Part shown: positions 3,985 to 13,727 of the stretch, piece by piece
Layout: each line of letters opens with the position of its first letter
How positions within the stretch are numbered: the first letter of the stretch is position 1
The notes under the pieces: model-generated
The model's database searches: none
What the model saw: the letters and a program-made list of their open reading frames with translations, nothing else
Told to the model about the DNA's origin: nothing
Virus record (IMG/VR): IMGVR_UViG_3300025887_000180
Span: 1-20,948 of that record
Origin: a virus
Reading direction: 5' to 3' (one strand)
DNA: 20,948 nucleotides
Made by a program: the position numbers and the translations under genes

Positions 3985-6488
3985 TAGCCACCTAAGCTAC
4001 TGATATAATCTTGCAGTTGCTGTGATTCACTTGAAGTAAGATTACGATCACCGATTGCCTGTAATAGTGCAGAAATCTCAGGCGGTGTTGTTGGTGCAGT
4101 AGCCTGTCCACCCTCAGTTGACGTAACCTGCTGTTGCTGTTCAGGTAAGGTAGCTGTAGTATCTACAGGGGCTACAGGTGCAGCTTCAAGTGGTGTAGTA
4201 GTCACTCCAGCTGGTGTAGTAGAAGCTACAGTAGGAGCAGGAAGGAAGTCAGGGTCAGTACCAGCACGATACACAGCTTGACTTAGACCAGCTTCAGTAC
4301 CACCACCAGTCAAACCTTCAGGTCTACGGAAACCAAGCAGACGGTTCTTGTTAAAGGATGCAACAGTTACTGAGTCACCTTGATTGCCACCTAGAATGAG
4401 AATGTTACCATCAGCATCGAAGCCCTTGAAGAAACCTACGTGACCCTTAGCTGGATCTTCTCCACGAGACAGGACAACAATGTCACCTAGCTGTGGTGTC
4501 GTAACTTCTGTACCCCAATCCAAGAAGGAACGAGCATTAAGGGCGTTGGTACCATCAAGACCTGTCTTAGCTAGGGTAGCATTCACGAAGGCAGCACACC
4601 AAGCTGTTTGTGATGGGTCAATATCCACACCACCAGCCGAGAGGAAGTTAGCCAAGGTATCTTTTTGCTTTACTTCATTGAGGCCCAAGGCACTTTCAGC
4701 TGTAGTAATAAGGTCTGTAGTGGACTGGCTTGATAGTTGTGTCACATCAAAAGTGACAGCACCTTCAGGTTCGTCTACAGCAAGAGCACCTAGTGTTTGG
4801 TTAATAACACCAATAGCATCACGACGATCTACAGCACCCTCAAGATTATATAGACCAGCAAGTTGTACTACGTCTGTTACGTCATTCATTCTTCTGAAAC
4901 CGTCACGCACACCAGACAGTATGTCACCGCCATAGTTTTTCTGCAATGAACGGTTAAATTCTTCGATCCTAGATGTTGGAACTTTAGCTCGTAGTTGTTC
5001 TTGGTCGATAACGTAGTTAGAACCATTCCAATTAGCAGTAGATGTAGCCTCAATGGCTGCCATGTTACGTTGTTGACGTACAAGTTCAGTAGTCAGACCA
5101 CTGCGTACATAAGTACGGGCTACAGTAGCACCCTCAGGATCAACACCCTCCAATGCATTTACGTTCTTAACAAACTGTGGGCTGCCTACCAACTCAGTAA
5201 GGAAAGATGCAGACAAGAAGTCCTCATTGCTCATTGACATAAGCACAGCACCGATACCAGCTGCATTCTCTACGAACTGTTGACGACCCTCAGGGCGTTG
5301 CAGTGCATTGGTGTCAACCATCTTAGTCAACTGACCAGAAGCCTTAAGACCTTTGTAGTACTGCTGAGGTGTAAGCCCTTCAACCTTAGCTTGGATAGAG
5401 GGTGGTAGTGAATCTACTGTGATGTTACCTGATGGTGAGCCACCTAGTCCTACACCACTTTGTTCTACGATATGACCAAACAACTGAGGCTGTGTGATGT
5501 CTAGGTTAATTGAATCGCCTACATCCATAATAAATTTATTCAGATCACCCTTGCCCATCATGTTAGCTAGTCCCATAGGATCTTTGATAGCAGAGGCGGC
5601 AGCAAGAATAGAAGCAGTAGACCCCTCACCCTTTTCAAGAAGAACATTAGCTAACCCTGTAGTAATCTCTTCAAACAATAAATCAGAAGATGATGCTTTA
5701 GTCAGAGTTGAGAGGAGGTTATCAATGCTTGTGATCTTTGCTTGGGTAGCTTCCCACTGGTCGTTAGTTACACCAGATGGACGGGACACACCAACCTTAA
5801 GCTGAGCCCATGAAGCACCTAAGTTAGCTAATGTCTGTGGACCTACACGGCCACCTTGCTTTGTAGTGTTTACCAAGGCACCCAAGTTTGTGTTAAGGAA
5901 TGAATCAATAGCTGTACCGTAGGCAGACTCAGTTTGGACTGACCATGAATAACCTGCCTGAGACTTAGACAAAGCAATCACATCAGAGGCAGCTTGAAGC
6001 TGAGCCTTCTGACCAATAGCATACTCAATACGTTGCTCTTCCGAGGAATCTTGAGGTAGCAAAGCATACGAAGCTACGAATGAAGCTTGAACTTGAGGGT
6101 CTTGAAGAGCCTGTTGACGCATGAAGTCCTCAGTATCACGACCATACCCAGCCCACTCACGACCTGTAGTAGTTGTGTAGACATTCTTATACTCAGTACC
6201 AAACTCTACACCCTGCATAGCAAAGTTAGAGGCAAGCTGACGTTCAGCAATAAGACCAGCAGCTTCACCCTTAGTGTCTCTGATAGCTTGAACACGTTCC
6301 AGGCCCTGCTGAAATGTAGCCAAGTTAGGGTCTACCTTAGTTGAGCCTGAAGATGAGCCTTTAGAGGAACCCATAGTCCTCAGGAAGTCACCACCTAAAC
6401 CAGCAATAGCAGCCAGCATAGAGGGTTGTTCAACTGCTTGCTCAGGGGAAACTTCACTCTGAAGTGTTGGGGCAAATATACCAGCCAT
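3984..6488 (-). CDS. Internal virion protein with C-terminal peptidoglycan hydrolase domain
   Basis: This is an 834-aa protein. Residues 1-600 are mainly helical, Gln/Ala/Ser-rich and without a known catalytic motif, as in podovirus ejection proteins. Residues about 605-725 form a papain-like (CHAP/NlpC-type, TIGR02594-like) wall hydrolase. Cys631 lies in AWCAAFVNATL, His683 in KGHVGFFKG and Asn702 in LGGNQGDSV, with the linking segments WGTEV and GDIVVLSRG in the right order. A flexible Thr/Pro/Gln-rich linker (about 745-810) leads to a short helical end. By position it corresponds to the T7 gp15/gp16 region, after the 1448-aa gene. It is probably packaged in the head and opens the cell wall during genome entry; a role as the lysis endolysin is less likely but possible. 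ATG 6488 overlaps the preceding stop (TAATG), with AAAGG upstream. Confidence 0.85.
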   Translation of the reverse strand: MAGIFAPTLQSEVSPEQAVEQPSMLAAIAGLGGDFLRTMGSSKGSSSGSTKVDPNLATFQQGLERVQAIRDTKGEAAGLIAERQLASNFAMQGVEFGTEYKNVYTTTTGREWAGYGRDTEDFMRQQALQDPQVQASFVASYALLPQDSSEEQRIEYAIGQKAQLQAASDVIALSKSQAGYSWSVQTESAYGTAIDSFLNTNLGALVNTTKQGGRVGPQTLANLGASWAQLKVGVSRPSGVTNDQWEATQAKITSIDNLLSTLTKASSSDLLFEEITTGLANVLLEKGEGSTASILAAASAIKDPMGLANMMGKGDLNKFIMDVGDSINLDITQPQLFGHIVEQSGVGLGGSPSGNITVDSLPPSIQAKVEGLTPQQYYKGLKASGQLTKMVDTNALQRPEGRQQFVENAAGIGAVLMSMSNEDFLSASFLTELVGSPQFVKNVNALEGVDPEGATVARTYVRSGLTTELVRQQRNMAAIEATSTANWNGSNYVIDQEQLRAKVPTSRIEEFNRSLQKNYGGDILSGVRDGFRRMNDVTDVVQLAGLYNLEGAVDRRDAIGVINQTLGALAVDEPEGAVTFDVTQLSSQSTTDLITTAESALGLNEVKQKDTLANFLSAGGVDIDPSQTAWCAAFVNATLAKTGLDGTNALNARSFLDWGTEVTTPQLGDIVVLSRGEDPAKGHVGFFKGFDADGNILILGGNQGDSVTVASFNKNRLLGFRRPEGLTGGGTEAGLSQAVYRAGTDPDFLPAPTVASTTPAGVTTTPLEAAPVAPVDTTATLPEQQQQVTSTEGGQATAPTTPPEISALLQAIGDRNLTSSESQQLQDYISSLGG

Positions 6489-9400
6489 TATTCTGTACCT
6501 TTCAGGATAGATTGTGTAGCTTGTAGAGCATACGGTCTGTCTTGTTGAATCAAATTAGTTTGTATCTTGCTCCAGTTACTCTCTAGTGAGCTGCGAGTAG
6601 AGGCCCGAAGCTGACTTGTCTGAGAGAAAGAGAATCCTGAGAAACTGATACGTTCGTGTAGCTCTTCTACAAGCTGGATAGCTAAGTCTACATCAGACCT
6701 GTCACCTTCCATTAGAGTGAAGATTCTTTCAGCATCACGGTTAACTTCTTTACGGAAGTTAGAGAACTTCTTGTTGTCTGTGTAGATCTGCCCTAGACGA
6801 GAATAGTTCTCAACTACCTCAAGTGGTGTGAAGCCTGTAAGGGCTACGATACCGTCACCGACAGTCATCTCACTCTCAAGTTCAATACCATTCTTACTGC
6901 GATACACACCATTATTGAAGATGCCGTAAGCCTTAGCAATGTTGTCGAGACCTGAAGGTTGACGTAGTACTTTGATTACATCATCTGTCAGTGTTGCTGT
7001 GTGGCCGTGAATCAAGGAGCTTACTGAGTCAGTCACAGCTGAGTAGAGATTACCTGCAATCTCACCTGATGGACCAGCAATAGCACCGTAAGCACTCTCC
7101 TCAAAGACCTTCTTCCAAGTATCTGTGATAGCTCCTACTGGTGCTAGACGTTGACCGAGGCCAATCTCTACATCACCACCAAGAGCACCGATAAGCCCGT
7201 CAAGCATACCATACTTCATTGCAATATACCAGTTACTATCTGGTTCTACCCCTAGTTTCTCTCCGATGTAGTCTGAAGCAGACGCAAGACCAAAGCCTGT
7301 AAGACCATACATAGGTGCAAGGGCTACAAACAATCTAGCTCTCTCAGCCTTAGTGAAGTTACGGCCTACAAATACAGTCTCAAGGGAACGAAGTGTATAG
7401 GATAGCCACTGTGTAGGAACCTTCAGGTAGCCAGCTTGAACCTTACCACGAGACAGAGAGGACATGTTGAATGTCAGGTCTTGTTCACGTCTTGTGATCC
7501 ACTCACGGGCTTGGTCAGACAGGATAGATACTTTAGGGAACTTAGCTTTGAACTCGAAGGAGGCTGTGTTGATAGCTGTAAGACGAGCTAGACGTTCACC
7601 CTGCTTAAATGGGTACAAGCCCATGTCCAAGCCTTTAGTAGCCAGCTTATTGACATTGTAGCCAGCACCACTAAGGGCTGAGTACCTCATGCTTTCCCCG
7701 TTCCAACCTGAGATACCGAAGCCAACACCTGTACCATCTTCGATAGCATCACCGTCTACAACAGCACGACCTGAAGTGTGGATGTACTCAATAAGTTCAT
7801 CAGCATCCTTCTCAGAAATGGAAGCTGCCTTAGCTAGACGTTGAACTGCAAGCTTCCTCATCTCAGGTGTGTTAGCCCGTAGAGCAGCCCTCACAGGGAT
7901 CGTCATAGCTGCACCCTTGAGGCCATGAGTAGGGCTAATAGCCATTACTGTTGTAGCATGGAAGCCCTGCATAAAGAACTGGGATACGTTACCGAAACCA
8001 AAGGCAGTCTGGAAGCCAATCTTCAACAATCCATTGGTAGGGTCACCAAGGTTAAGCTGCTTACCTGTCTTATCAAAGACAAACTCAGCAATACCCTGAC
8101 CCATGTTAGCCATACTACTTGCAGCTTCATCTTGCATGTTAAGCTTACGCATAGTAATGTCACGTAGTTCCTTCATACGGCGAGAGAACTCATCCGTACC
8201 ACTAATCTTAGCCTCACGGAACAGCATCTCGAAGTCTGTAGAAGATACATTATCTGGGAACCAACTACGGTTCTTCTGTTGAACCTTCTTAACCCAGCCT
8301 ACCATAGCATTACGAGCATAAGCTCTGTTGCTGTAGGTGAATACTGAGTTACCGAACTGACCTAAGACAGAGTTGATAGGGTCTTCGTTGTAGGCTTTAC
8401 CACCACCAAAGTCCATGAGCACTGTATCGTTACGTCTCATGTCGTTAGTAACGTAATCGTCTGTCTTCATCCCAGTAAAGATGTCTGAGTTGTCTACCTC
8501 ACTAGACAGGATGTCATCATTACGGCCTCTGTAGTTGATGTCACCAGCCTTCAAGTCCCAGCCTTCATCATCCATAACTTTAACTAGATCATCGAAGTTT
8601 TGTACCCCAGGATTCCAGTCATTGTTAGCTTCAATGATGTCGTCGATAGCACTGTCACCATCTATCAAGGCACGTTGGATGCGACCAAGCTGCTCTTTGG
8701 CTGTCTTAGCTTGCTTCTCAGAGAATGTACCCATCAAAGCCTTAAGACGTTTGTCACCTAGTACAACAAAGTAGTTCAGGTTGGGGTTGGTTCTGGAACC
8801 ACCTGGGTTGTAGCCCATTACATCTGTAGGCTCAATGATACGAACCTGCTTAGGCTTGACTACATACTCTTGACCGTCAGCTGTAGGCTTGTCCAGCTTC
8901 CAGATAGGAATGTCTTCTGCCTCTAGGTCTTGGATACGGATCTTACCACCAAACTCAACATCTAGAATCTTAGCATCAGCTGGTACATCAGACTTGCTTA
9001 CTCTTTTAGCTGGTACGTAGAAGTTATCTTCGATCTTAACTGAGTTTTGGTAACCCTTCTCAATGTATCTGTTCAACAAGTTTGAGGTCTTGAGCAGGTA
9101 GTCAGCTTCTTCTACAGATGCTAGAGCTTTGTAAGCCTCCAAGGCATTGTCACTAGGTGAGGCACCGTTAGGGTGCATCTGTTGGTACTTAACAGTAAAC
9201 TCCCCATCAGTGTAACGTACACGTAGGGCAGAGTCAGCACCATCACGGAGTTGTGTATATACAGCTTGAACTGTGAAACGTTCTTGTGCACCTAGTCTCT
9301 GGATTGCTTTTGTGTAGGGGTCAGCAATGTTCTTGACAGCAGCACGAGCACCTTCTGCCATGCTTGACAAAGTACTTAGACGTTGAACATCACGTAGTGC

Positions 9401-10834
9401 AGCTGAACCTGCAACTTCATTGTTCATTACAAGACCAAGAGTGTTACGAACAAGACCAGCTTCGATACCCAAGCTAGGATCAATAGCCTTCTGTAGGCCA
9501 GAAAGGTTTACACGTTCAACTACCTCAACCAAGTAACCCTTGGAGAGATCATTAACATCAACTGGGACTACATTGGCATTAGTCTTTGTAGTAGCAACTA
9601 TATCATCAGCTAATTTCTGGACACCACGAGGGATGCTACCATCAGGTCTAGCCTTGTAGGGTACACCACCCTTAGCTTTACCGAATCTAATTGAAGTTAC
9701 GTAGTTGCCCAAGCCCTCGTCTACAACTTTCCAGTCATTGACAGGGTTAGTTACTTTCTTCTTGTACTTATCTGCAATGTTTCTGGCTGCAAGCTTGATA
9801 GCCTCAGGATCTGCTACACGACCAAAGGCACCCTTCTGGAACAAGTCATCAATACCCTTGATGATCTCATTCTCAGCAAACTTCTCAGTGAACTTAGCAG
9901 CTGAAGGACGAACAGGCTGTGGGGCTAGGTCGAGGTTAGATGGGGCTACGTTACCTAAGACCTCAGGGTCAGGGGATACACGTAGGAGAGTCTCACTGGC
10001 CTCAGCAGCAGCCTCAGAGCCTCTGATAGCACCTACCCTACCGATAGCTGTAGAGGATCTCATAGAGGTCTTCACAACAGCCTTAGCACCTACCGCAGCA
10101 AGTTGCCCAACACCGATAAGATCTAGTGCAGCAAATACTTGGTTCATTCCTTTGTTAGGATCGTAGCCAGCACCAAGTGTTTCGGCAGTCAAGTCAGCTA
10201 GAGACCCTAGTGTATTCTCAGCAAACAAACCTTCACTTGCTACATCGTCAGCAAAGGTATTGAACCAAGCACGGAACTCATCAGGAGCCATACGGGTAGC
10301 AGCATTGAGGATGTCAAGACTCTGTTGCTCAGTCTTAGATGTGATACCTTCGTATGTACCAATAGGTGATACATCTCTAAGAAATCTATCTACTGAGTTT
10401 AGTGTACGTTCAAAGGAACCCTTACGAGCACCAATCTCAAACTGACGAGCAGAGATGATCTCTTGTGCAATTTGGTAGTTGGTAGAAGCACGAGCATCTA
10501 CAGCTGAGTAGTCAGTATTGTTGACTGTCAATGCTTGCTCAGAGATAAAGGAGGAGTTACCAATGAACTCATTAGCCTTAGTCCCCATATCCTCAGCTTC
10601 AAGCTTCAACTCTTCAGCTGTCTTGTTCTGAGTATAGCCACGTAGGAAAGCTTCGTAGTACTGGTTAGACGAAGAGTCAGTTACTTTAGTCTTAGCATCT
10701 GTAGTACTAATTTCCTCACCTGTAACGGCTACAATATCCTCTGTTCTGTCTGCTTGAGGTTGTGATGCCTCCCCAAACTGTTTGTCTAATGAATTGATTG
10801 TGATGTTGTAGCCCAGTGGGGAATTATTAGCCAT
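6488..10834 (-). CDS. Very large internal virion (DNA ejection) protein, 1448 aa
   Basis: This is the largest gene of the window and lies exactly where T7-like phages keep gene 16. The protein is mostly alpha-helical and Ala/Asp/Asn-rich. Glycine-containing hydrophobic stretches occur near residues 210-240 and in the second half, around the segments GFQTAFGFGNVSQFFMQGF and LFVALAPMYGLTGFGLASA. Such stretches could insert into membrane during ejection. No lytic transglycosylase motif is seen at the N-terminus, unlike T7 gp16; the wall-degrading activity is in the next gene instead. It begins 2 bases after the gp14-like stop (ATG 10834) with a weak ribosome binding site, consistent with coupled translation. 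Length and context are the main evidence. A tail or head-internal structural role is likely, while the exact ejection role is inference. Confidence 0.75.
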   Translation of the reverse strand: MANNSPLGYNITINSLDKQFGEASQPQADRTEDIVAVTGEEISTTDAKTKVTDSSSNQYYEAFLRGYTQNKTAEELKLEAEDMGTKANEFIGNSSFISEQALTVNNTDYSAVDARASTNYQIAQEIISARQFEIGARKGSFERTLNSVDRFLRDVSPIGTYEGITSKTEQQSLDILNAATRMAPDEFRAWFNTFADDVASEGLFAENTLGSLADLTAETLGAGYDPNKGMNQVFAALDLIGVGQLAAVGAKAVVKTSMRSSTAIGRVGAIRGSEAAAEASETLLRVSPDPEVLGNVAPSNLDLAPQPVRPSAAKFTEKFAENEIIKGIDDLFQKGAFGRVADPEAIKLAARNIADKYKKKVTNPVNDWKVVDEGLGNYVTSIRFGKAKGGVPYKARPDGSIPRGVQKLADDIVATTKTNANVVPVDVNDLSKGYLVEVVERVNLSGLQKAIDPSLGIEAGLVRNTLGLVMNNEVAGSAALRDVQRLSTLSSMAEGARAAVKNIADPYTKAIQRLGAQERFTVQAVYTQLRDGADSALRVRYTDGEFTVKYQQMHPNGASPSDNALEAYKALASVEEADYLLKTSNLLNRYIEKGYQNSVKIEDNFYVPAKRVSKSDVPADAKILDVEFGGKIRIQDLEAEDIPIWKLDKPTADGQEYVVKPKQVRIIEPTDVMGYNPGGSRTNPNLNYFVVLGDKRLKALMGTFSEKQAKTAKEQLGRIQRALIDGDSAIDDIIEANNDWNPGVQNFDDLVKVMDDEGWDLKAGDINYRGRNDDILSSEVDNSDIFTGMKTDDYVTNDMRRNDTVLMDFGGGKAYNEDPINSVLGQFGNSVFTYSNRAYARNAMVGWVKKVQQKNRSWFPDNVSSTDFEMLFREAKISGTDEFSRRMKELRDITMRKLNMQDEAASSMANMGQGIAEFVFDKTGKQLNLGDPTNGLLKIGFQTAFGFGNVSQFFMQGFHATTVMAISPTHGLKGAAMTIPVRAALRANTPEMRKLAVQRLAKAASISEKDADELIEYIHTSGRAVVDGDAIEDGTGVGFGISGWNGESMRYSALSGAGYNVNKLATKGLDMGLYPFKQGERLARLTAINTASFEFKAKFPKVSILSDQAREWITRREQDLTFNMSSLSRGKVQAGYLKVPTQWLSYTLRSLETVFVGRNFTKAERARLFVALAPMYGLTGFGLASASDYIGEKLGVEPDSNWYIAMKYGMLDGLIGALGGDVEIGLGQRLAPVGAITDTWKKVFEESAYGAIAGPSGEIAGNLYSAVTDSVSSLIHGHTATLTDDVIKVLRQPSGLDNIAKAYGIFNNGVYRSKNGIELESEMTVGDGIVALTGFTPLEVVENYSRLGQIYTDNKKFSNFRKEVNRDAERIFTLMEGDRSDVDLAIQLVEELHERISFSGFSFSQTSQLRASTRSSLESNWSKIQTNLIQQDRPYALQATQSILKGTE

Positions 10835-10836
10835 TG

Positions 10837-11271
10837 TTATGGACCCACATTCTTAAGAAGAGCTGATGCATCAGGAGCAGGTGTTCCTCCACCAAAGCCT
10901 CCAAAAGATGAGAAGGCTTGCATACCAAGTCCAGCTACAGCACCAGCTGTCTGAGCCTTAGAGGATGCAATGCTGATCTCCTTAGAGAGACCTGACTGCT
11001 GACCTGCATAACCTAGTGAGCCGCCAAGCTGAGATGACAATGAAGATAGACCACCACCAAGAGCAGAGCCACCAATGATACCCATACCTTGAGCTGATGC
11101 CTGTGTCTGAGCACGTCTGATCTGAGCTTCCCTAATAGCCTGACGTTGGCTACGTTGAGCCTGTAGTTGCTGCTGTTGACGTTGAGCTGCTGCTGCCTTC
11201 TTTTGCTGACTGATAGACGAAACCGTGGCAGCTGTAGCTACGACTGCGAGTATAAGGGTGGCTGGGTTCAT
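10837..11271 (-). CDS. Internal virion protein, T7 gp14-like
   Basis: The 144-aa protein has an N-terminal hydrophobic helix (about residues 4-20, TLILAVVATAATVSS) followed by a Gln/Ala/Arg-rich coiled-coil region (23-60). A Gly/Ser-rich middle (62-95, with GGSALGGGLSSLSS) and an Ala/Gly-rich hydrophobic end follow. This profile of a membrane helix plus Q/A-rich coil matches small podovirus internal core proteins such as T7 gp14, which enters the outer membrane during genome ejection. Its place between the gp13-position gene and the giant internal protein supports this. A good ribosome binding site (AGGAG) precedes ATG 11271, and its gene begins one base after the preceding stop codon. Sequence similarity alone would be weak, so the call rests on composition and order. 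Confidence 0.78.
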   Translation of the reverse strand: MNPATLILAVVATAATVSSISQQKKAAAAQRQQQQLQAQRSQRQAIREAQIRRAQTQASAQGMGIIGGSALGGGLSSLSSQLGGSLGYAGQQSGLSKEISIASSKAQTAGAVAGLGMQAFSSFGGFGGGTPAPDASALLKNVGP

Positions 11272-11272
11272 T

Positions 11273-11599
11273 TTATTCTCCTATATATCTGTAGATAGAT
11301 AAGCCTTCGTGGTACTCAAGGTACTCAAAACCAAGTCTAACCACTAATCTAGCTAATTTTGTCTTGTCTGGTTCGAAGGCTATATGTGTCTCAGGATACC
11401 CTGACGCCTTAAAGAACTTATCCCAATCTTCAAGCATGAACTTCATTTCTATAAATGTTGAACGATCAAACTTGTCAACTACTGGTAAATGAATTGCTAC
11501 GAGACCTCCGCCGTACTCTATATGAGCTTCAAAGTTTTCACCCTTAATGCCGTTTAGTCTTTTGTATCGTGGTTGGTTAGAAACGTGAGTTTGCTGCAC
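11273..11599 (-). CDS. GNAT-like protein in the T7 gp13 position
   Basis: There is no ATG near the start. The likeliest start is GTG 11599 (108 aa), which overlaps the end of the tail tubular B gene by 23 bases; TTG 11611 would add four residues. The visible pattern is that of a small GNAT acyltransferase fold. A beta hairpin (FEAHIEYGGGLVAIHLPVV) is followed by helices (FIEMKFMLEDWDKFFKASG), a strand (THIAFEP), and a final KLARLVVRLGFEYLEYHEG-IYRY, which resembles the closing 'LGFE...Y' part of GNAT enzymes. T7 gp13 and relatives occupy this position and are needed for assembly of the internal core. Whether acetyl-CoA is bound is unknown; the usual glycine-rich RxxGxG/A signature is not seen. 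It could be purely structural. Confidence 0.65.
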   Translation of the reverse strand: MQQTHVSNQPRYKRLNGIKGENFEAHIEYGGGLVAIHLPVVDKFDRSTFIEMKFMLEDWDKFFKASGYPETHIAFEPDKTKLARLVVRLGFEYLEYHEGLSIYRYIGE

Positions 11600-13727
11600 T
11601 AATAATTCCAAAGCCTAGCAGTACGAAGTCCTTACCTGGTTCACTCTCGAACCTCAGTCTCATACTACGGCCATGACCTCTCATTTTAAGTCGTGTGGTT
11701 ACGACATTTTCAGGATAGTCCCAAGTGTTTAAGTTAGACTCGTTCACTACTGGTGTGTACTTGAGACGATAAGCTTGCTGTGGGTTAGAAGATGTTGTCT
11801 TACGGAAGTCCCAATAAGACGATACTAACAAGGAGGACTCACGTACTGGAGTATAACCTAGTTCGTCACTACCTGCAAACCCAGTCTCAGTGGGACGTAG
11901 ATACACCTGTATATACGGTGCATTCTTCTTGAGTACCAAGTCACCAAGGAAGTCATAGCCAGCTTCAGCATAGCTACTGTAGTCAGCTGTACCCCAGTCT
12001 AGGAAACCTATACCTTGGAAGAAGCCAATAGTCATCTTACCTGAGGCTGCATCGTAGACCATCAAAGATACTGAGCTGTCAGCTTGAGCTAACTGAGATA
12101 GCTTAGTCACTACTACATCACCACCAGCTGAGGTAACTACGTCATCACCTCCAGAGGTAAACACATCGAAGTCTACGAAGTCAGACCCAAAGCCTTGGAG
12201 ATACTCAGCACCGATAATGTAGTTCGAAGAACCTTCACTGTCAGATACTTCCCAAGGATAGAAGGCTTGAAGAGTGATATCTAACGTGAGTACTCTGTTC
12301 TTCTTGTTGAAGTCCCCAGTACCGTTGTTAGGGTAGAACCAATGCACTCGTTTATTTGTAGCATCATAGGCAGCTGTGCATCTCTGCTTGGCATTACCAT
12401 CAATACTATCGAAGAACTTCTGGATAGTAGGAATAGAAAGGTTCTGCTCTTGGCCCTTACCACTCGCAGGATCGAATGAGATAGTGTGGATGCCATGCTG
12501 TGACCACCACATAGGGATGTCACTTACAGTTACAAACGTAGATGTGTTGGTAATACCAATGTCAGTGATACGGGAGATAGAATACTCTGTAGCTCTGAAT
12601 ACATTGTCTACACCTGAGATCTGCCATACACCATTCTCAGCAAAGATAAGAAGAGTAGATCCAATTACATGTAGCTTCTTAATGTTGTGGGCATCAGGGA
12701 TTAAAATGACACCACCGTCTGTGTCTAACAAGTCACTGTAGTATTCTGATACTGGATCATTCTGTTGACTGCAACGACCAGCTTCATTGATGTTATCTAG
12801 CTGCTTACTGAATAGTATTCTACCACTATTCTTGGGAGAAGTCAATCCAGCATAAAAGATACGACCTGAGTAGGCTGCTACAGTAGAGAACCTTGATGCC
12901 TCAGTCTCAGTAGGTAAACCAGCTCTAACCTTATTAAAGAAATCTAGGACGTAGTGTCCGTTACCTGTAAGGGATGTACCAGCAAACAGCTTCTGCCACT
13001 CAGCCTCACTGAAGTTACCGTCAGCATTCTTACCTGAGTACCAAGGGTGTGTAAGGGGTGGGTAGGCTGTGTTAGCTGTCCTGTAGTCTGTTAAGGCAGC
13101 TGAACCTTTAGTATCTGTCCACCCTGCGTTAGTGGTGTCGTATATACGTCCAATAGATGGTGAAGCACTTTTTATTGAATAGTTTTCAGTTGGCCCTTGC
13201 CAATCAAAGTCTCTTACACGAGGAGTGATCTTAGTAGTTGTGATGCTATCTGTAGTGGGGTCATACTCAATATAGAAAGGATCAATAGCTGAGGAGACTA
13301 CAACAAGGTCACCATTAATAGATGCTACTTGCATACGAGATGTACCTGCACCTGGGCTACCAGCATTCTCGAAGGTTGTCAGGGCTACAGTGAAAGACTT
13401 CTGCCCAGCTGAGTAAGGCTCAGAGGCTAGGTTGTAGAAGTACAGTGTGTTGTTGTTCTGGACTACAAGGAACTCTAAACCAGGCTGACCAGCTACGTTA
13501 ACCCAACGGCCTGTAGTGAACTCACCTGTAGTTGTAACATTAAAGGTGGACAAGACATTACTCTCCTCCACCTCAACAGCTAGTCTACGTCTACGAGATC
13601 CATCCCTATTCAAGAGACAGTTAAGCTCATCAATAGATGCATCCTCAGGAAATGTTAGCTCACCAGCCTCAGTTATCAGGCCCTTGACGAACGTGTTTAC
13701 TACCTTTTGCTTTAGACTTTGTGGCAT
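11577..13727 (-). CDS. Tail tubular protein B (T7 gp12-like nozzle)
   Basis: The 716-aa beta-rich protein starts MPQSLKQKVVNTFVKGLITEAGELTFPEDASIDELNC in segments. This opening (FVKGL-TEA, TFPEDAS-DELN) is characteristic of podovirus nozzle proteins and fixes the start at ATG 13727, preceded by AAAGAG. Many alternating beta strands with Asn/Gly/Asp turns follow, as expected for the propeller-like T7 gp12 (about 790 aa). A local repetition occurs near residue 530 (FTSGGDDVVTSAGGDVVVT). The protein would form the distal hexameric tube of the short tail below tail tubular protein A. Its 5' end overlaps the 110-aa gene by 59 bases, and its 3' end overlaps the GNAT-like gene, so this stretch is a chain of coupled genes. 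Confidence 0.88.
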   Translation of the reverse strand: MPQSLKQKVVNTFVKGLITEAGELTFPEDASIDELNCLLNRDGSRRRRLAVEVEESNVLSTFNVTTTGEFTTGRWVNVAGQPGLEFLVVQNNNTLYFYNLASEPYSAGQKSFTVALTTFENAGSPGAGTSRMQVASINGDLVVVSSAIDPFYIEYDPTTDSITTTKITPRVRDFDWQGPTENYSIKSASPSIGRIYDTTNAGWTDTKGSAALTDYRTANTAYPPLTHPWYSGKNADGNFSEAEWQKLFAGTSLTGNGHYVLDFFNKVRAGLPTETEASRFSTVAAYSGRIFYAGLTSPKNSGRILFSKQLDNINEAGRCSQQNDPVSEYYSDLLDTDGGVILIPDAHNIKKLHVIGSTLLIFAENGVWQISGVDNVFRATEYSISRITDIGITNTSTFVTVSDIPMWWSQHGIHTISFDPASGKGQEQNLSIPTIQKFFDSIDGNAKQRCTAAYDATNKRVHWFYPNNGTGDFNKKNRVLTLDITLQAFYPWEVSDSEGSSNYIIGAEYLQGFGSDFVDFDVFTSGGDDVVTSAGGDVVVTKLSQLAQADSSVSLMVYDAASGKMTIGFFQGIGFLDWGTADYSSYAEAGYDFLGDLVLKKNAPYIQVYLRPTETGFAGSDELGYTPVRESSLLVSSYWDFRKTTSSNPQQAYRLKYTPVVNESNLNTWDYPENVVTTRLKMRGHGRSMRLRFESEPGKDFVLLGFGIISAANSRF

